This document shows positions 35,499 to 43,962 of a stretch of DNA of 64,000 bases, piece by piece. The notes beneath the pieces were generated by a model. It was given only the letters and a program-made list of their open reading frames with translations. It had not been told where the DNA came from and did no database searches. The position numbers and the translations under genes were made by a program. Within the stretch, counting starts at the first letter, position 1, and the number at the start of each line of letters is the position of its first letter. Source of the DNA: JANQRX01 sp963663975. Lineage in GTDB: Bacteria > Pseudomonadota > Alphaproteobacteria > Rhizobiales > Kaistiaceae. The stretch spans positions 1 through 64,000 of the forward strand of contig CAXXRA010000006.1 of NCBI GenBank assembly GCA_963663975.2. Reading direction: 5' to 3'.

Positions 35499-36134
35499 AA
35501 GCCGATCTCCTCTCACCCGCAAGCTCGTCGGCATCCGCCCAAGACCGGCTTGCGCGCCCGAGATTGCCGGCACGCTCACCGGTTAGCAAGAGGCGCGGCT
35601 ATGGACGCCGCAGTCGTGTCCTGAGAGGCCCGCCGACCGGCACGTCCGAGTCCTGATGATAGCCAAGGGCTAAACAGCCGCAAATAACTCCCGCTGTGGC
35701 CCATGTCAACGGCGGAGCAAAAATGCATCGGCGGGCCGGAGCGGAAAAGTGCAAGCCGACCGGTTGCCCGATCGACTTTGCACCGAGAGACGCGGACGCC
35801 GCGGAACCGAAGTCCCTGCCTGCTTCGGCCGATCGCCGGATCCGGCCGCGGACGTCTTTGGCTCCTTGGCCGCTGGGCGCTGCCGGCGCGAATAGACGAG
35901 CAGCTCACGGGCCATATGCTCAAACGTGGCGCTGGTTCGAATGTCAGCGAAACTTAAGCCACCGGCTTGGCATCAGAAAGGCGGCCTCAAGATCTGGCAA
36001 CGCCTCGTGCGGGCCCTGGTCGTAGCGAAGCTCCTCAGCTCGGCCGCAAGTCAGTCAAAGATTCTCATCGCCTCTCCACAAAAACTTTCGCGATTTCCCC
36101 GCGGCCGAGTCAGAGCCCTGGCCGGGAAAAAACT
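35499..36134. other. Intergenic region upstream of the NosR-like gene
   Basis: About 640 bases with only family-less open frames. The promoter of the NosR/ApbE pair should be at its left side. I looked for an FNR/NNR-type TTGAT...ATCAA box and found none. Nothing else is supported. Confidence 0.4.
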
Positions 36135-36329
36135 TCAGTGAATCAAACTCCCAGAACGCGCGTTGCTGCTCACCGCGTGGGCCTTGACCTCATCGTCCCA
36201 ATTATCACCCCGAAACCACGCGACTATTTCCGTCATGTGAATTAGCAGATGTCGGAGCTCGTCGATTTCGTCGGCAACAGAATCGCGCCTTTCCCTCTGT
36301 TTCTCCGTGTCGACCTGGTCCTCACTCAT
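36135..36329 (-). CDS. Small acidic helical protein (64 aa)
   Basis: Starts MSEDQVDTEKQRERRDSVAD, with GAGGGTGA about 7 nt upstream supporting the ATG. The charged helix DEIDELRHLLIHMTEIVAWF continues to a polar tail. Not recognised. It lies just after the HNH remnant on the same strand, so it is probably the last gene of the 37662-36135 operon. Confidence 0.55.
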   Translation of the reverse strand: MSEDQVDTEKQRERRDSVADEIDELRHLLIHMTEIVAWFRGDNWDDEVKAHAVSSNARSGSLIH

Positions 36330-36623
36330 GGCAAATCACCCTCACCATCAGAAAAAAAAACGAATGCGACTTAACTCCAAAAACGCGCGTTACTGTCCAC
36401 CGGTCCGGTTTGGCGCCAGGCTGTAGTGTTTTGACCCACCCCCCGTCTCGCGTGAGCGCCCAGCTGCCGGCCGGCCGAGTGTCCTCCTTGATCTGGTTGT
36501 GTCGTGCAGCGTGCATAGCGAGCGGAGATTGGCGAGCGCGTCTGTGCCGTCCGCGCGCGCCGCGCGACGGGTCAGTCTTAGACGCCGCCACTCACTTGTG
36601 CGATAGAACGGGTCGGTGCTCAT
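36322..36623 (-). pseudogene. HNH-type endonuclease remnant
   Basis: MSTDPFYRTSEWRRLRL followed by NLRSLCTLHD is the frame of small HNH nucleases, and a second frame continues HNQIKEDTRPAGSWALTRDG. The central segment with the zinc cysteines and the first His (normally about 25 residues between RRLRL and ANLRSLC) is missing, and the frame shifts at CTLHD/N. Its ATG overlaps the stop of the winged-helix gene (ATGA), so it was once translationally coupled. Confidence 0.65.
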
Positions 36624-37414
36624 GCTGTCCGCCAGTCCAGCCCGTCCGGTGGGCCGTGTGGCTCCGATCGGCTACTTCCTTCCTCGCATGCCCTCTTTTT
36701 TGTCTCTTTATTCTTATTTTCTATTTCTCTGCTCTTCGTGGTGCTCACCATTTTCACAGGATTGGACCCTATCCGACGGGCAGCGGAAGGCCCACGTTTG
36801 AGCCAGGCGCGCCATTCGGGCGAGACCATCTCGACGAGATTGGTGAGGCTTTTCCGGCCTCGCCGAGGTCGCTCCGTGAACTTGATGTGCCCGAGCCGCC
36901 GCGCCTCATGCATTGTCGTCTGCACTGTGGTCCGGCACACGCCTGCGAGCGCCCCTATCTGGTCGAGCGGTCGGTTGCAGAAGCCTTGCCGTTTGACCTC
37001 GCCACCCAGGACGCAAAGCACGGAGCGCTGTCCCTCGGTGTAGTACAGCCGAAGGTCCGGGGGCAGCGCACTCGACCCGCCGAGCGTACGGCGCCGGTCC
37101 CGTGATGCTTTTCGGTCGGGCGAACGCGGCGGTTGCCGCGGCACGAAGTGGCTCAACAATCGGCCGCGAAGCGGGCCGAGCGGGCGGGCGTGCCCGGGCG
37201 CCGTGTGGCGCCCCAGCGGGCGCCTGCGTTCGATGCAGCCGGAAAGTTCGGTCGCCTCACCGTCGCTGATCCTGCCCGCGCCGTAGCCCTCCCAGATGAG
37301 CCGCGCGACAGCGTCGAGCTGATCTGGGGTGCGAGCGCCGTTGAGTTCCTCGTATATCGCCCGGCCGGCAGCGCTAACTAGACCGACGCCGAGATTTCGC
37401 AATTCGGGCGTCAT
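36620..37414 (-). CDS. Winged-helix protein of alphaproteobacterial mobile elements
   Basis: 264 residues. The N-terminal helices MTPELRNLGVGLVSAAGRAI and YEELNGARTPDQLDAVARLI are followed by a basic linker (DRKASRDRRRTLGGSS) and a winged-HTH core YTEGQRSVLCVLGGEVKRQG, then IGALAGVCRTTVQTTMHEAR and RLGHIKFTERPRRGRKSLTN. I recognise it as a widespread but unnamed family in plasmid and island regions of Rhizobiales-type bacteria. The core resembles replication-initiator or helix-turn-helix regulators. It is coupled by four-base overlaps to the genes on either side. Confidence 0.7.
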   Translation of the reverse strand: MTPELRNLGVGLVSAAGRAIYEELNGARTPDQLDAVARLIWEGYGAGRISDGEATELSGCIERRRPLGRHTAPGHARPLGPLRGRLLSHFVPRQPPRSPDRKASRDRRRTLGGSSALPPDLRLYYTEGQRSVLCVLGGEVKRQGFCNRPLDQIGALAGVCRTTVQTTMHEARRLGHIKFTERPRRGRKSLTNLVEMVSPEWRAWLKRGPSAARRIGSNPVKMVSTTKSREIENKNKETKKRACEEGSSRSEPHGPPDGLDWRTA

Positions 37415-37662
37415 GATCGCGCGCTCCTGTGAGCGGTCATGATCGCGCGCTGAGCGGAGGCTACGTCGGGGAGCGCCCCTCCGAGCTGGGCGCCCTCAAC
37501 GTCGAAGGCGAGGACGCACCCGGCGGTCTCGAGGATCTCGCCCAGGCACTGGAGGCCGTCGTAGATCCAAAGGTTACACAGATCGCCGGCATTCCTTTTT
37601 CCGGGTGGTCGATCTGGTAGCCGCGTATTTGGGAAAACGCTCGTAACGCATTGATATTTCAT
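37411..37662 (-). CDS. Uncharacterised small protein (83 aa)
   Basis: MKYQCVTSVFPNTRLPDR to AIMTAHRSARS, overlapping the winged-helix start by four bases. The middle has a plausible alpha/beta core (LCNLWIYDGLQCLGEILE). Not recognised. It is the first gene of the small minus-strand operon; the tRNA-like sequence and IS21 copy 2 lie immediately upstream, so its native promoter may have been replaced. Confidence 0.45.
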   Translation of the reverse strand: MKYQCVTSVFPNTRLPDRPPGKRNAGDLCNLWIYDGLQCLGEILETAGCVLAFDVEGAQLGGALPDVASAQRAIMTAHRSARS

Positions 37663-37681
37663 GGTGGCTTTTCTCCATGTT

Positions 37682-37760
37682 TGGGAGAAAAGCTGAGCGT
37701 TTACAAACGGGTCGGATGGACTCTGACTCCGCTAGTGAGGGTTCGAATCCTTCTCCCCCT
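37682..37760 (+). tRNA. tRNA-Gln(CTG)-like pseudogene abutting IS21
   Basis: The 3' half is tRNA-like: anticodon loop CTCTGAC (CTG, with T before and A after) closed by GGA/TCC, T-arm GAGGG-TTCGAAT-CCTTC and a 3' strand TCCCCCT. The 5' strand TGGGAGA pairs with it at only five of seven positions, the D-arm does not fold, and four extra bases (TGGA) seem inserted before the anticodon arm. IS21 begins at the last base, so there is no CCA or discriminator. Probably a decayed tRNA or an old attachment site, not a working gene. Confidence 0.4.
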
Positions 37761-37906
37761 GTCAAACGGCTTTCAATATTGACCCCCGATCGGCGTGCAA
37801 AATTGACCCCCCTGAGCGGCACGGCGGAGGTTGTCCCGGTAGTCAATAGGGGGGGTACCTGTTGACCCACCGGGGCAACCGGGCCGCAGGCACGGCCGGC
37901 GGCGGC

Positions 37907-38635
37907 TCAGGAGCGGTTCTTGAAGCGCCAGCTCTCGTTGCCGGTCTCGATGATCTCGCAATGATGGGTGAGACGGTCGAGCAGGGCTGTGGTCATCTTG
38001 GGGTCGCCGAAGACGGATGGCCATTCGCCGAAGGCGAGGTTGGTGGTGATGACGATAGAGGTGCGCTCGTAGAGCCGGCTCATGAGGTGGAAGAGCAGCT
38101 GCCCGCCGGCCTGGGCGAAGGGCAGGTAGCCGAGTTCGTCGAGGATGACGAAGTCGCGGCGTACAAGCTGATCTGCGGTGCGGCCCTGGCGTCCGGCGCG
38201 GAGCTCGGCCTCGAGGTGGTTGACCAGGTCGACGACGTTGTAGCAGCGGCCCCGGGCGCCCTTGCGGATGCAGGAGCGCGCGATGGCGACGGCGAGATGG
38301 GTCTTGCCGGTGCCGGTGCCGCCGACCAGCACGATGTTGCGCTTGCCCTCCAGGAAGCCGCCGCCGGCGAGCTCCTGGATCAGGGGCTCGTTGACTGGCG
38401 AGGCGGCGAAGTCGAAGTCGGCCAGCTCCTTGGCCGTTGGCAACCTGGCGGACGCCATCTGGTACTTGATCGAGCGCGCCGTCTTGTCGGCGATCTCGAC
38501 CTGCAGCAGCGTACCGATGATCTGCTGCACCGGATGACGACGCTTGAGCCCGTCGGCAAGGATGTCGTCGTAGGCGGCGCGCATGCCCGCGAGCTTCAAC
38601 GCCGTCATCATCGCCAGCACCTCATGACGCTCCAT
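37907..38635 (-). CDS. istB: IstB, IS21 helper ATPase (copy 2)
   Basis: Translation identical to copy 1 (Walker A GGTGTGKT, Walker B VILDE). Intact 242 residues. Confidence 0.93.
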   Translation of the reverse strand: MERHEVLAMMTALKLAGMRAAYDDILADGLKRRHPVQQIIGTLLQVEIADKTARSIKYQMASARLPTAKELADFDFAASPVNEPLIQELAGGGFLEGKRNIVLVGGTGTGKTHLAVAIARSCIRKGARGRCYNVVDLVNHLEAELRAGRQGRTADQLVRRDFVILDELGYLPFAQAGGQLLFHLMSRLYERTSIVITTNLAFGEWPSVFGDPKMTTALLDRLTHHCEIIETGNESWRFKNRS

Positions 38636-40146
38636 GACCGGCCTCCCTCAGGCGATCGTAGCGCTGACAGTCGGCCACCGGCCGGTGGCGAAGCTGCAGG
38701 CCCTCGGGCGTCGGGATGGTCGCCGGCGGTGCCGGCTGGCACTGCCGGGCGAGGATGTTGAGCTCGACGTCGGCGCTGCAGGCGCCGCAGTCGAGCGCCT
38801 CGGCACAGGCCGCCTCGACCGCCTCCAGCCCGTCCTCCTGAACCGCCGCGAGGATCCTCACGAACTGCCTGTCACCGTCGTCGCAACCCGTCAGCCGGGC
38901 CCGTATGCGGCCGAGCGCGCCGGGCAGTTGCCAGCCCTTGAAGGGCGCGCCATTGCGCAGCGCGCCGGGCTTCCTCGTCAGGATCGGCACGTAGTGCCAC
39001 GGATCGTAGGCGACCTGGCCGCGCCCGAAGCTGCGGGGATGCTCGGCGACGGTCTCGCCGTCCTGGCGGATGACGATCCGATCGGCGTAGGCCCGCACGT
39101 CGACCGGCCGCCCGACGGCACGGGCGGCGACGCTGTAGTGGTTGTTGTCGAAGCGCACCAGACAGGTCTTGGACACCGCCACCTCGGTGGCGTGGAAGCC
39201 GTCGAAGGGGCCGCGATAGGCCATCAAGAAGGGCCGCTCCTCCTCGAACACCTGCCACACCGTCTTGCTCTCGATCGTCGGATGCGGCCGCTTCTTGGCG
39301 TCCTCGATACACCGATCCATCAGCCACTCGTTGATCTCGACGTAGGAGCGGCCCCGCGGGATGGGCACGAACAGGCGGCCGCGGACGTCACCCACCTGCC
39401 TCTCGACCTGCCCCTTCTCCCAGCCCGCACCCGGAGTGCACGCCACCGGCTCCACCAGATGGTGGGAGCACAGCTCCAGAAAGCGCCGATTGTAGGCGCG
39501 CTCCTTGCCGACGAAGACCATGCTCACCGCCGTCTTCATGTTGTCGTAGATGCCCCGCCGGCAGACCCCGCCGAAGAAGTGGAAGGCCCGTTCGTGCGCC
39601 TCGAACACCATCTCCTGGCTCTCGCGCGGGAAGATTCTGAACCAGCTGCATGCGGCTGTAGCAGAGCCGCATGTGCGCCGCCTTCACCTTGGTCGTCACA
39701 CCCGACAGGCGCGCGTACTCGTGGCTCCAGTCGAACTGGTAGGCCTCGCCGGGATCGAAGCTCAGCGGCACAAAACCCTGCGACGGCGACAACAGCCGCC
39801 ACCGCCGACGCCAGGTCCTGGCGTAGCGGCGCACTGCGTCGTAGCCGCCGCCATAGCCCAGAGCCGCAAGGTCTTCATGAATCCGCAGCAGAGACAGCCG
39901 ATCCCGGCGCGGCCTCTTCTCGTTGGCCTCCAGCTGGCGCTCGAGCTCATCCACCCACGGCCCAAGCTTCGGCATCGGCTGGATCTTGCGCTCGTAGCTG
40001 TACGAGGTCTCATCGCCCCGCACCACCTTGCGCACCGTGTTCTTCGAAACCCTCAAATCCCGGGCGATCTTCTTGATCGGAACGCCCCTCACCAGATGAT
40101 CCCGACGTATCCGTGCGATCGTCTCCACAACCAGCATCTCCCCCAC
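38622..40146 (-). pseudogene. istA: IstA, IS21 transposase with the same frameshift (copy 2)
   Basis: Same two-frame structure as copy 1, breaking after RMQLVQN near 39626. It differs from copy 1 only by Ile for Val in LLRIHED. The HTH and all three DDE residues are present across the two frames. Confidence 0.85.
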
Positions 40147-40253
40147 CTCGTCTGTCCAAACAACGAGGTGTGTTAAAAATCACAAAACCAGGGGGGTCAA
40201 TTTTGGACGCCGATTACCCCACCAAGGGGGTCAATATTCCACGCCGATCAACA

Positions 40254-41802
40254 ATCCGAGGCGCACGCGCCTCGGCCTCATTGAAGGATCGTGATATTGC
40301 TGCTAGCGCCAACGATGGCGAGCGTGGCATCCGAGGCGCACGCGCCTCGGCCTCATTGAAGGAAGATCATCGGCGCTCACCTCCACGATGCTCCGTTCAT
40401 CGCATCCGAGGCGCACGCGCCTCGGCCTCATTGAAGGGTAGACAAACCCGAGGCGCAGGACGAACCGGCGCGCGCGGCATCCGAGGCGCACGCGCCTCGG
40501 CCTCATTGAAGGACATCCTGGACCTTTGGCGCGAGCAGACGGAGTCGGAGCATCCGAGGCGCACGCGCCTCGGCCTCATTGAAGGGCCCGACCGAGCCCG
40601 CCTCAAGCAGCGCGGCAAGGTTGCATCCGAGGCGCACGCGCCTCGGCCTCATTGAAGGAGCACCTTAGCGGCCTCCCGCGCGTCCATGTTCGGATGCATC
40701 CGAGGCGCACGCGCCTCGGCCTCATTGAAGGCGCATCGTCTGACCGGAACATGAGCCAACTGTAGAGCCGGCATCCGAGGCGCACGCGCCTCGGCCTCAT
40801 TGAAGGTACGCCGGTAGCCACGTCGGCCTGCGCCAGTCTGGCCAGCATCCGAGGCGCACGCGCCTCGGCCTCATTGAAGGAACGAAATCAGGATTTCGCC
40901 TGTGAACCGGCCAGCATGGCATCCGAGGCGCACGCGCCTCGGCCTCATTGAAGGGCGGGGTCGCCGTCAGACGGGTGGCCGACGTCTCGGGCGCGCATCC
41001 GAGGCGCACGCGCCTCGGCCTCATTGAAAAGGGCCGGAACCGAGCGCATCCCGCACGCGCCTTCACACGGGGTAATCAGACGCCGACTGGGCGCGCATCC
41101 GAGGCGCACGCGCCTCGGCCTCATTGAAGGGAGGCCTGCACGCGGGATTTCCGACATCGGTGCGACCACAACGGCCAGGTCCTGCATCCGAGGCGCACGC
41201 GCCTCGGCCTCATTGAAGGGGGCCGCACCGGCAATGGGCGGTCGCGGAGTTCGGCGCATCCGAGGCGCACGCGCCTCGGCCTCATTGAAGGCCCTTGGAA
41301 AAAACGGAACTTTTCCAGATAATCGGGGGCATCCGAGGCGCACGCGCCTCGGCCTCATTGAAGGTTGGTTAGTAGTTATGGTTTCTGGTTCTTGGCTCTG
41401 GTGCATCCGAGGCGCACGCGCCTCGGCCTCATTGAAGGCACGATATGCTGGCGGCCCTTGAGCGCGGCGATTGGGGCATCCGAGGCGCACGCGCCTCGGC
41501 CTCATTGAAGGAGGGTTGCTGTCCACTCCTTCTCGCCCGTTGTCGCGGCATCCGAGGCGCACGCGCCTCGGCCTCATTGAAGGCACGATATGCTGGCGGC
41601 CCTTGAGCGCGGCGATTGGGGCATCCGAGGCGCACGCGCCTCGGCCTCATTGAAGGAGGGTTGCTGTCCACTCCTTCTCGCCCGTTGTCGCGGCATCCGA
41701 GGCGCACGCGCCTCGGCCTCATTGAAGGACATCTTGCGCCCGGACCTAATGCCGCACCCGATGGCGGCATCCGAGGCGCACGCGCCTCGGCCTCATTGAA
41801 GG
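40254..41802 (+). CRISPR. CRISPR array, 21 repeats of 36 bp, no cas genes in the window
   Basis: The repeat starts GCATCCGAGG, has a perfect GAGGCGCACGCGCCTC palindrome and ends CCTCATTGAAGG. Repeats begin at 40254 (two bases missing), 40327, 40402, 40477, 40550, 40623, 40696, 40771, 40845, 40919, 40995, 41095, 41184, 41256, 41329, 41403, 41476, 41548, 41621, 41693 and 41767. Spacers are 36-40 bp except two of 64 and 53 bp. The ATTGAA-like end suggests plus-strand transcription, which would put the leader at the left where IS21 now sits. The repeat style recalls subtype I-G (I-U) repeats, but that is memory, not proof. All repeats are identical except a GG-to-AA change at the 40995 repeat's end and the truncated first. 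Confidence 0.95.
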
Positions 41803-41970
41803 ACCTTAACATAGGCAATCCCATTTAGATGTCGTGAATGAAGGCGCCTGGATTTCGGATTCCCGGTGGATTCCCGAAAAATCCGGGCTGATGCTGGCGA
41901 TCCGCCGCGCCTCGCCCGCCCGCAGGGGATTTTCGCGAGGAAGAACCCGGACATTTTGCGAAACGGATCA

Positions 41971-42777
41971 TTATTCGCCCGTCTCCCGCCGCAGATCCTG
42001 AAGCCGCAGCAGCATGGCCAGGGTGCGTTCCAGCTTGCGGTCCAGGTGCACCTCGTAACGGGCCAGCCGCGACAGCTTGTCGGGATCGAGGGACTGGCCA
42101 AAAGCCTGCGCCCGTATGAGGGGGCGGTTTTCCAGTTGCTTGCGTCGCTGGACATACCAGGTCCTCAGGTCTCCCTCGATGAACCGGCGAAGACCGTCCG
42201 CATCAGGCGTGAACGGTGTCTCGCCCTCGTCGAAATCCTCCGGATCGCGCGGGAGCACATCTTCCCACCATTCGCGGGTATCGGCCAGAAGTGCCGCGAC
42301 CGCATGCTCGTAGGCCTTCGGCTTCCCGGCGTCCAGGATGGCGACGGCCTTCGCGGTCATGCTCTCGTCCTCATTCAGGTCGCGGGACTCCTCGGCAGTT
42401 TTCTCGGGCGTGGCGCGGATCGCATCGACAACCCGCTCGATCTGCTTGCCGCTGTCCAGATGCACCAGCGCCGCCTTGGCTGTGCCTCGATAGGATTCGG
42501 TGGCGTCCTCAAGGCCGTGCTGATGGGCGGCGGCCTCGGCAAGACGCAGCCGCCGTTTGCGCCACAGGATGCCCGCCAGTTCCTCGACCAGGTGCTCCTC
42601 GGTCGGCCCCTGCGGACGATGTTCGTCCGCCAGGGATGACGCCAGGACGCGGTATTCGTCGGCGTCTTCCCATGGCAGCACGGTGTAACGGGAGAGAACG
42701 CCGTGCTTGAGGGCGTTGAAGCGGGTGATCTCGGTTCCGGCGGTCTCCGCTGGCAGGATGTCTTGGGTCTCGGTCAT
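41971..42777 (-). CDS. Uncharacterised island protein (268 aa), last gene of the replication operon
   Basis: Starts MTETQDILPAETAGTEITRF at 42777, overlapping the upstream stop (ATGA). It contains NALKHGVLSRYTVLPWEDAD, EEHLVEELAGILWRKRRLRL and the end YEVHLDRKLERTLAMLLRLQ, largely helical and charged. I recognise it as a recurrent hypothetical protein in alphaproteobacterial islands and phage-like elements, with no function assigned. A longer in-frame reading to 43320 runs antisense to the reading of its neighbour and is rejected. It ends 168 bases from the CRISPR array. Confidence 0.7.
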   Translation of the reverse strand: MTETQDILPAETAGTEITRFNALKHGVLSRYTVLPWEDADEYRVLASSLADEHRPQGPTEEHLVEELAGILWRKRRLRLAEAAAHQHGLEDATESYRGTAKAALVHLDSGKQIERVVDAIRATPEKTAEESRDLNEDESMTAKAVAILDAGKPKAYEHAVAALLADTREWWEDVLPRDPEDFDEGETPFTPDADGLRRFIEGDLRTWYVQRRKQLENRPLIRAQAFGQSLDPDKLSRLARYEVHLDRKLERTLAMLLRLQDLRRETGE

Positions 42778-43430
42778 GGCCAGAAGGTCCCTTTCCGTTT
42801 GGGTTTGCCGATCCGGGTCAACAGCTGTTTGGCGCGGATGAGGAACGCGTCGTCGGCAAACTGTTCTGCCTCGAAGGCTTCCTCGCAGAGGCGTTCGTAG
42901 GTCCGCCGCCACATGCCCTTGGGACGGGGCGGGAACGGCGCTGCCATGCCGGGCTCGCCGCCGAGGCGCATGCGGATCGTGTTGGCTCGCCTTAATGCTC
43001 GATCCCATGCGCCCTCGCTCTGGCTGGTGTGCGCTAGGCGATAGCAATTCCGGCACAGGAAATACCGTCCCGGCCCATGAAGCTTGACGACGCGCCGCCC
43101 GCAGGGGGTTCCGTTCACGACACCGGGACAGATGAAATAAGACCGCGTGCCGCCAAACCGGCAGGGGACGCGGACGATGCGGACGGTCTCCTCCACGTCT
43201 TCCCAGTCGCCGCCGGCGATGCGCACCCGATAGGAGAGATGCAGCCGGTCTTCCTCGGCACGCAGATTGATCGACGCCACCTTCTCGCCGTCGCGGGTCC
43301 ATTGCCAGCTGCCCCACCATCCATGATGCAGGCAGCCCTCCTGATGCAGCCGATTCACGTCGATGGCGCGGCAGGACTCCACCGTATCGCGCCCCAGGTC
43401 AGCAGGCCGTCCCGATCCGATACCGCCCAT
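42774..43430 (-). CDS. Zinc-ribbon island protein (about 218 aa)
   Basis: Starts MGGIGSGRPADLGRDTVESC at 43430 (ATGATG, with AGGAG six bases before the second ATG). Two cysteine clusters (YFICPGVVNGTPCGRRV and YFLCRNCYRLAHTSQSEG) form a probable zinc ribbon after a beta-rich half (LHLSYRVRIAGGDWEDVEET). Widespread uncharacterised family next to primase genes in mobile elements, possibly nucleic-acid binding. Its stop overlaps the next gene's start. Confidence 0.72.
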   Translation of the reverse strand: MGGIGSGRPADLGRDTVESCRAIDVNRLHQEGCLHHGWWGSWQWTRDGEKVASINLRAEEDRLHLSYRVRIAGGDWEDVEETVRIVRVPCRFGGTRSYFICPGVVNGTPCGRRVVKLHGPGRYFLCRNCYRLAHTSQSEGAWDRALRRANTIRMRLGGEPGMAAPFPPRPKGMWRRTYERLCEEAFEAEQFADDAFLIRAKQLLTRIGKPKRKGTFWP

Positions 43431-43962
43431 CATGCGCTCCTGTTTTTTCCGAAATCGTTTGGAAAGTCGGCGGTTTTTCGATGCCCATGACTTCAAGCGC
43501 GTCGATGGCCTCGGCCTTACGGGTCTCGTGCCAATCCGGCCAGCAGCGGGAATGCAGCCAGGCATGGCCGTGCGTTGCCGTCCCATGGGGCAACAGGGGA
43601 TCGCCGGGCCGGTCACCACCTCCACAGGCGAGGCAACGCTCTGGAGACGATGTCGCCGGATGACGGTTCATCCCTTCGCTGACGCAGCAGGCAAACGCCT
43701 GGGCCTCCGCTGCCAGACGCGGGAGGACGCCGTCAAACTCGGCGATCCCGGCCCGTTCGTCGAAATAGACCTGCCAGTCCTCGGCCGACCAACCATCGCC
43801 ACCGGGACGCAGCAGGGCGACAATCCCAGCCTTGTTTCTGGAAAGGGCTTCGAGAACGGGTTCCGGCGGGGGTGAGGAGGCTTCGAGAACCAAGTCATCG
43901 CCGTCGAGCGCGATTTCGACACCAGCGGCCCGAGCCGTCCGGAGGGCTTCAGCCGCCGTCAT
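43399..43962 (-). CDS. TubC-like N-terminal domain protein (187 aa) of mobile elements
   Basis: The first 55 residues (MTAAEALRTARAAGVEIALD, DDLVLEA and LSRNKAGIVALL) match the TubC docking-domain fold known from biosynthetic megasynthases but common on its own in phage and island operons. The second half has Cys/His pairs (RCLACGGGDR; HGHAWLHSRCWPDW) that could bind zinc. It overlaps the ATPase gene's end by four bases and the zinc-ribbon gene's start by about 30. Confidence 0.7.
   Translation of the reverse strand: MTAAEALRTARAAGVEIALDGDDLVLEASSPPPEPVLEALSRNKAGIVALLRPGGDGWSAEDWQVYFDERAGIAEFDGVLPRLAAEAQAFACCVSEGMNRHPATSSPERCLACGGGDRPGDPLLPHGTATHGHAWLHSRCWPDWHETRKAEAIDALEVMGIEKPPTFQTISEKTGAHDGRYRIGTAC

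Larger units (their letters stand above)
37760..40253 (-). mobile_element. IS21-family element, copy 2 (2494 bp)
   Basis: Same ends, length and gene order as copy 1, with T at 39882 where copy 1 has C. The left flank is the tRNA-like sequence. The right end is followed directly by the first CRISPR repeat, which has lost its two leading bases. No target duplication is visible (CTCCCCC / ATCCGAG). Same orientation as copy 3. Confidence 0.9.

Noticed and set aside
35696..36025. 109-residue plus-strand frame upstream of the NosR-like gene
   Set aside because: No ribosome site, no family resemblance, and alternative frames of similar length overlap it.
37760..41802. CRISPR-associated transposon (Tn7-like or Cas12k type)
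   Set aside because: No tnsB, tnsC, tniQ or cas gene is present; the adjoining ATPase is IstB of an ordinary IS21 element.
40303..41828. Several open frames on both strands with repeated 'MRPRRVRLGC' or 'IRGARASASLK' units that could be taken for repeat proteins
   Set aside because: They are translations of the CRISPR repeat; the period and palindrome explain them fully and no start or ribosome site supports them.
42778..43320. Longer start at 43320 for the 268-residue island protein
   Set aside because: The added 180 residues are an arginine-rich out-of-frame reading of the zinc-ribbon gene; the ATG at 42777 has the ATGA coupling seen throughout the operon.
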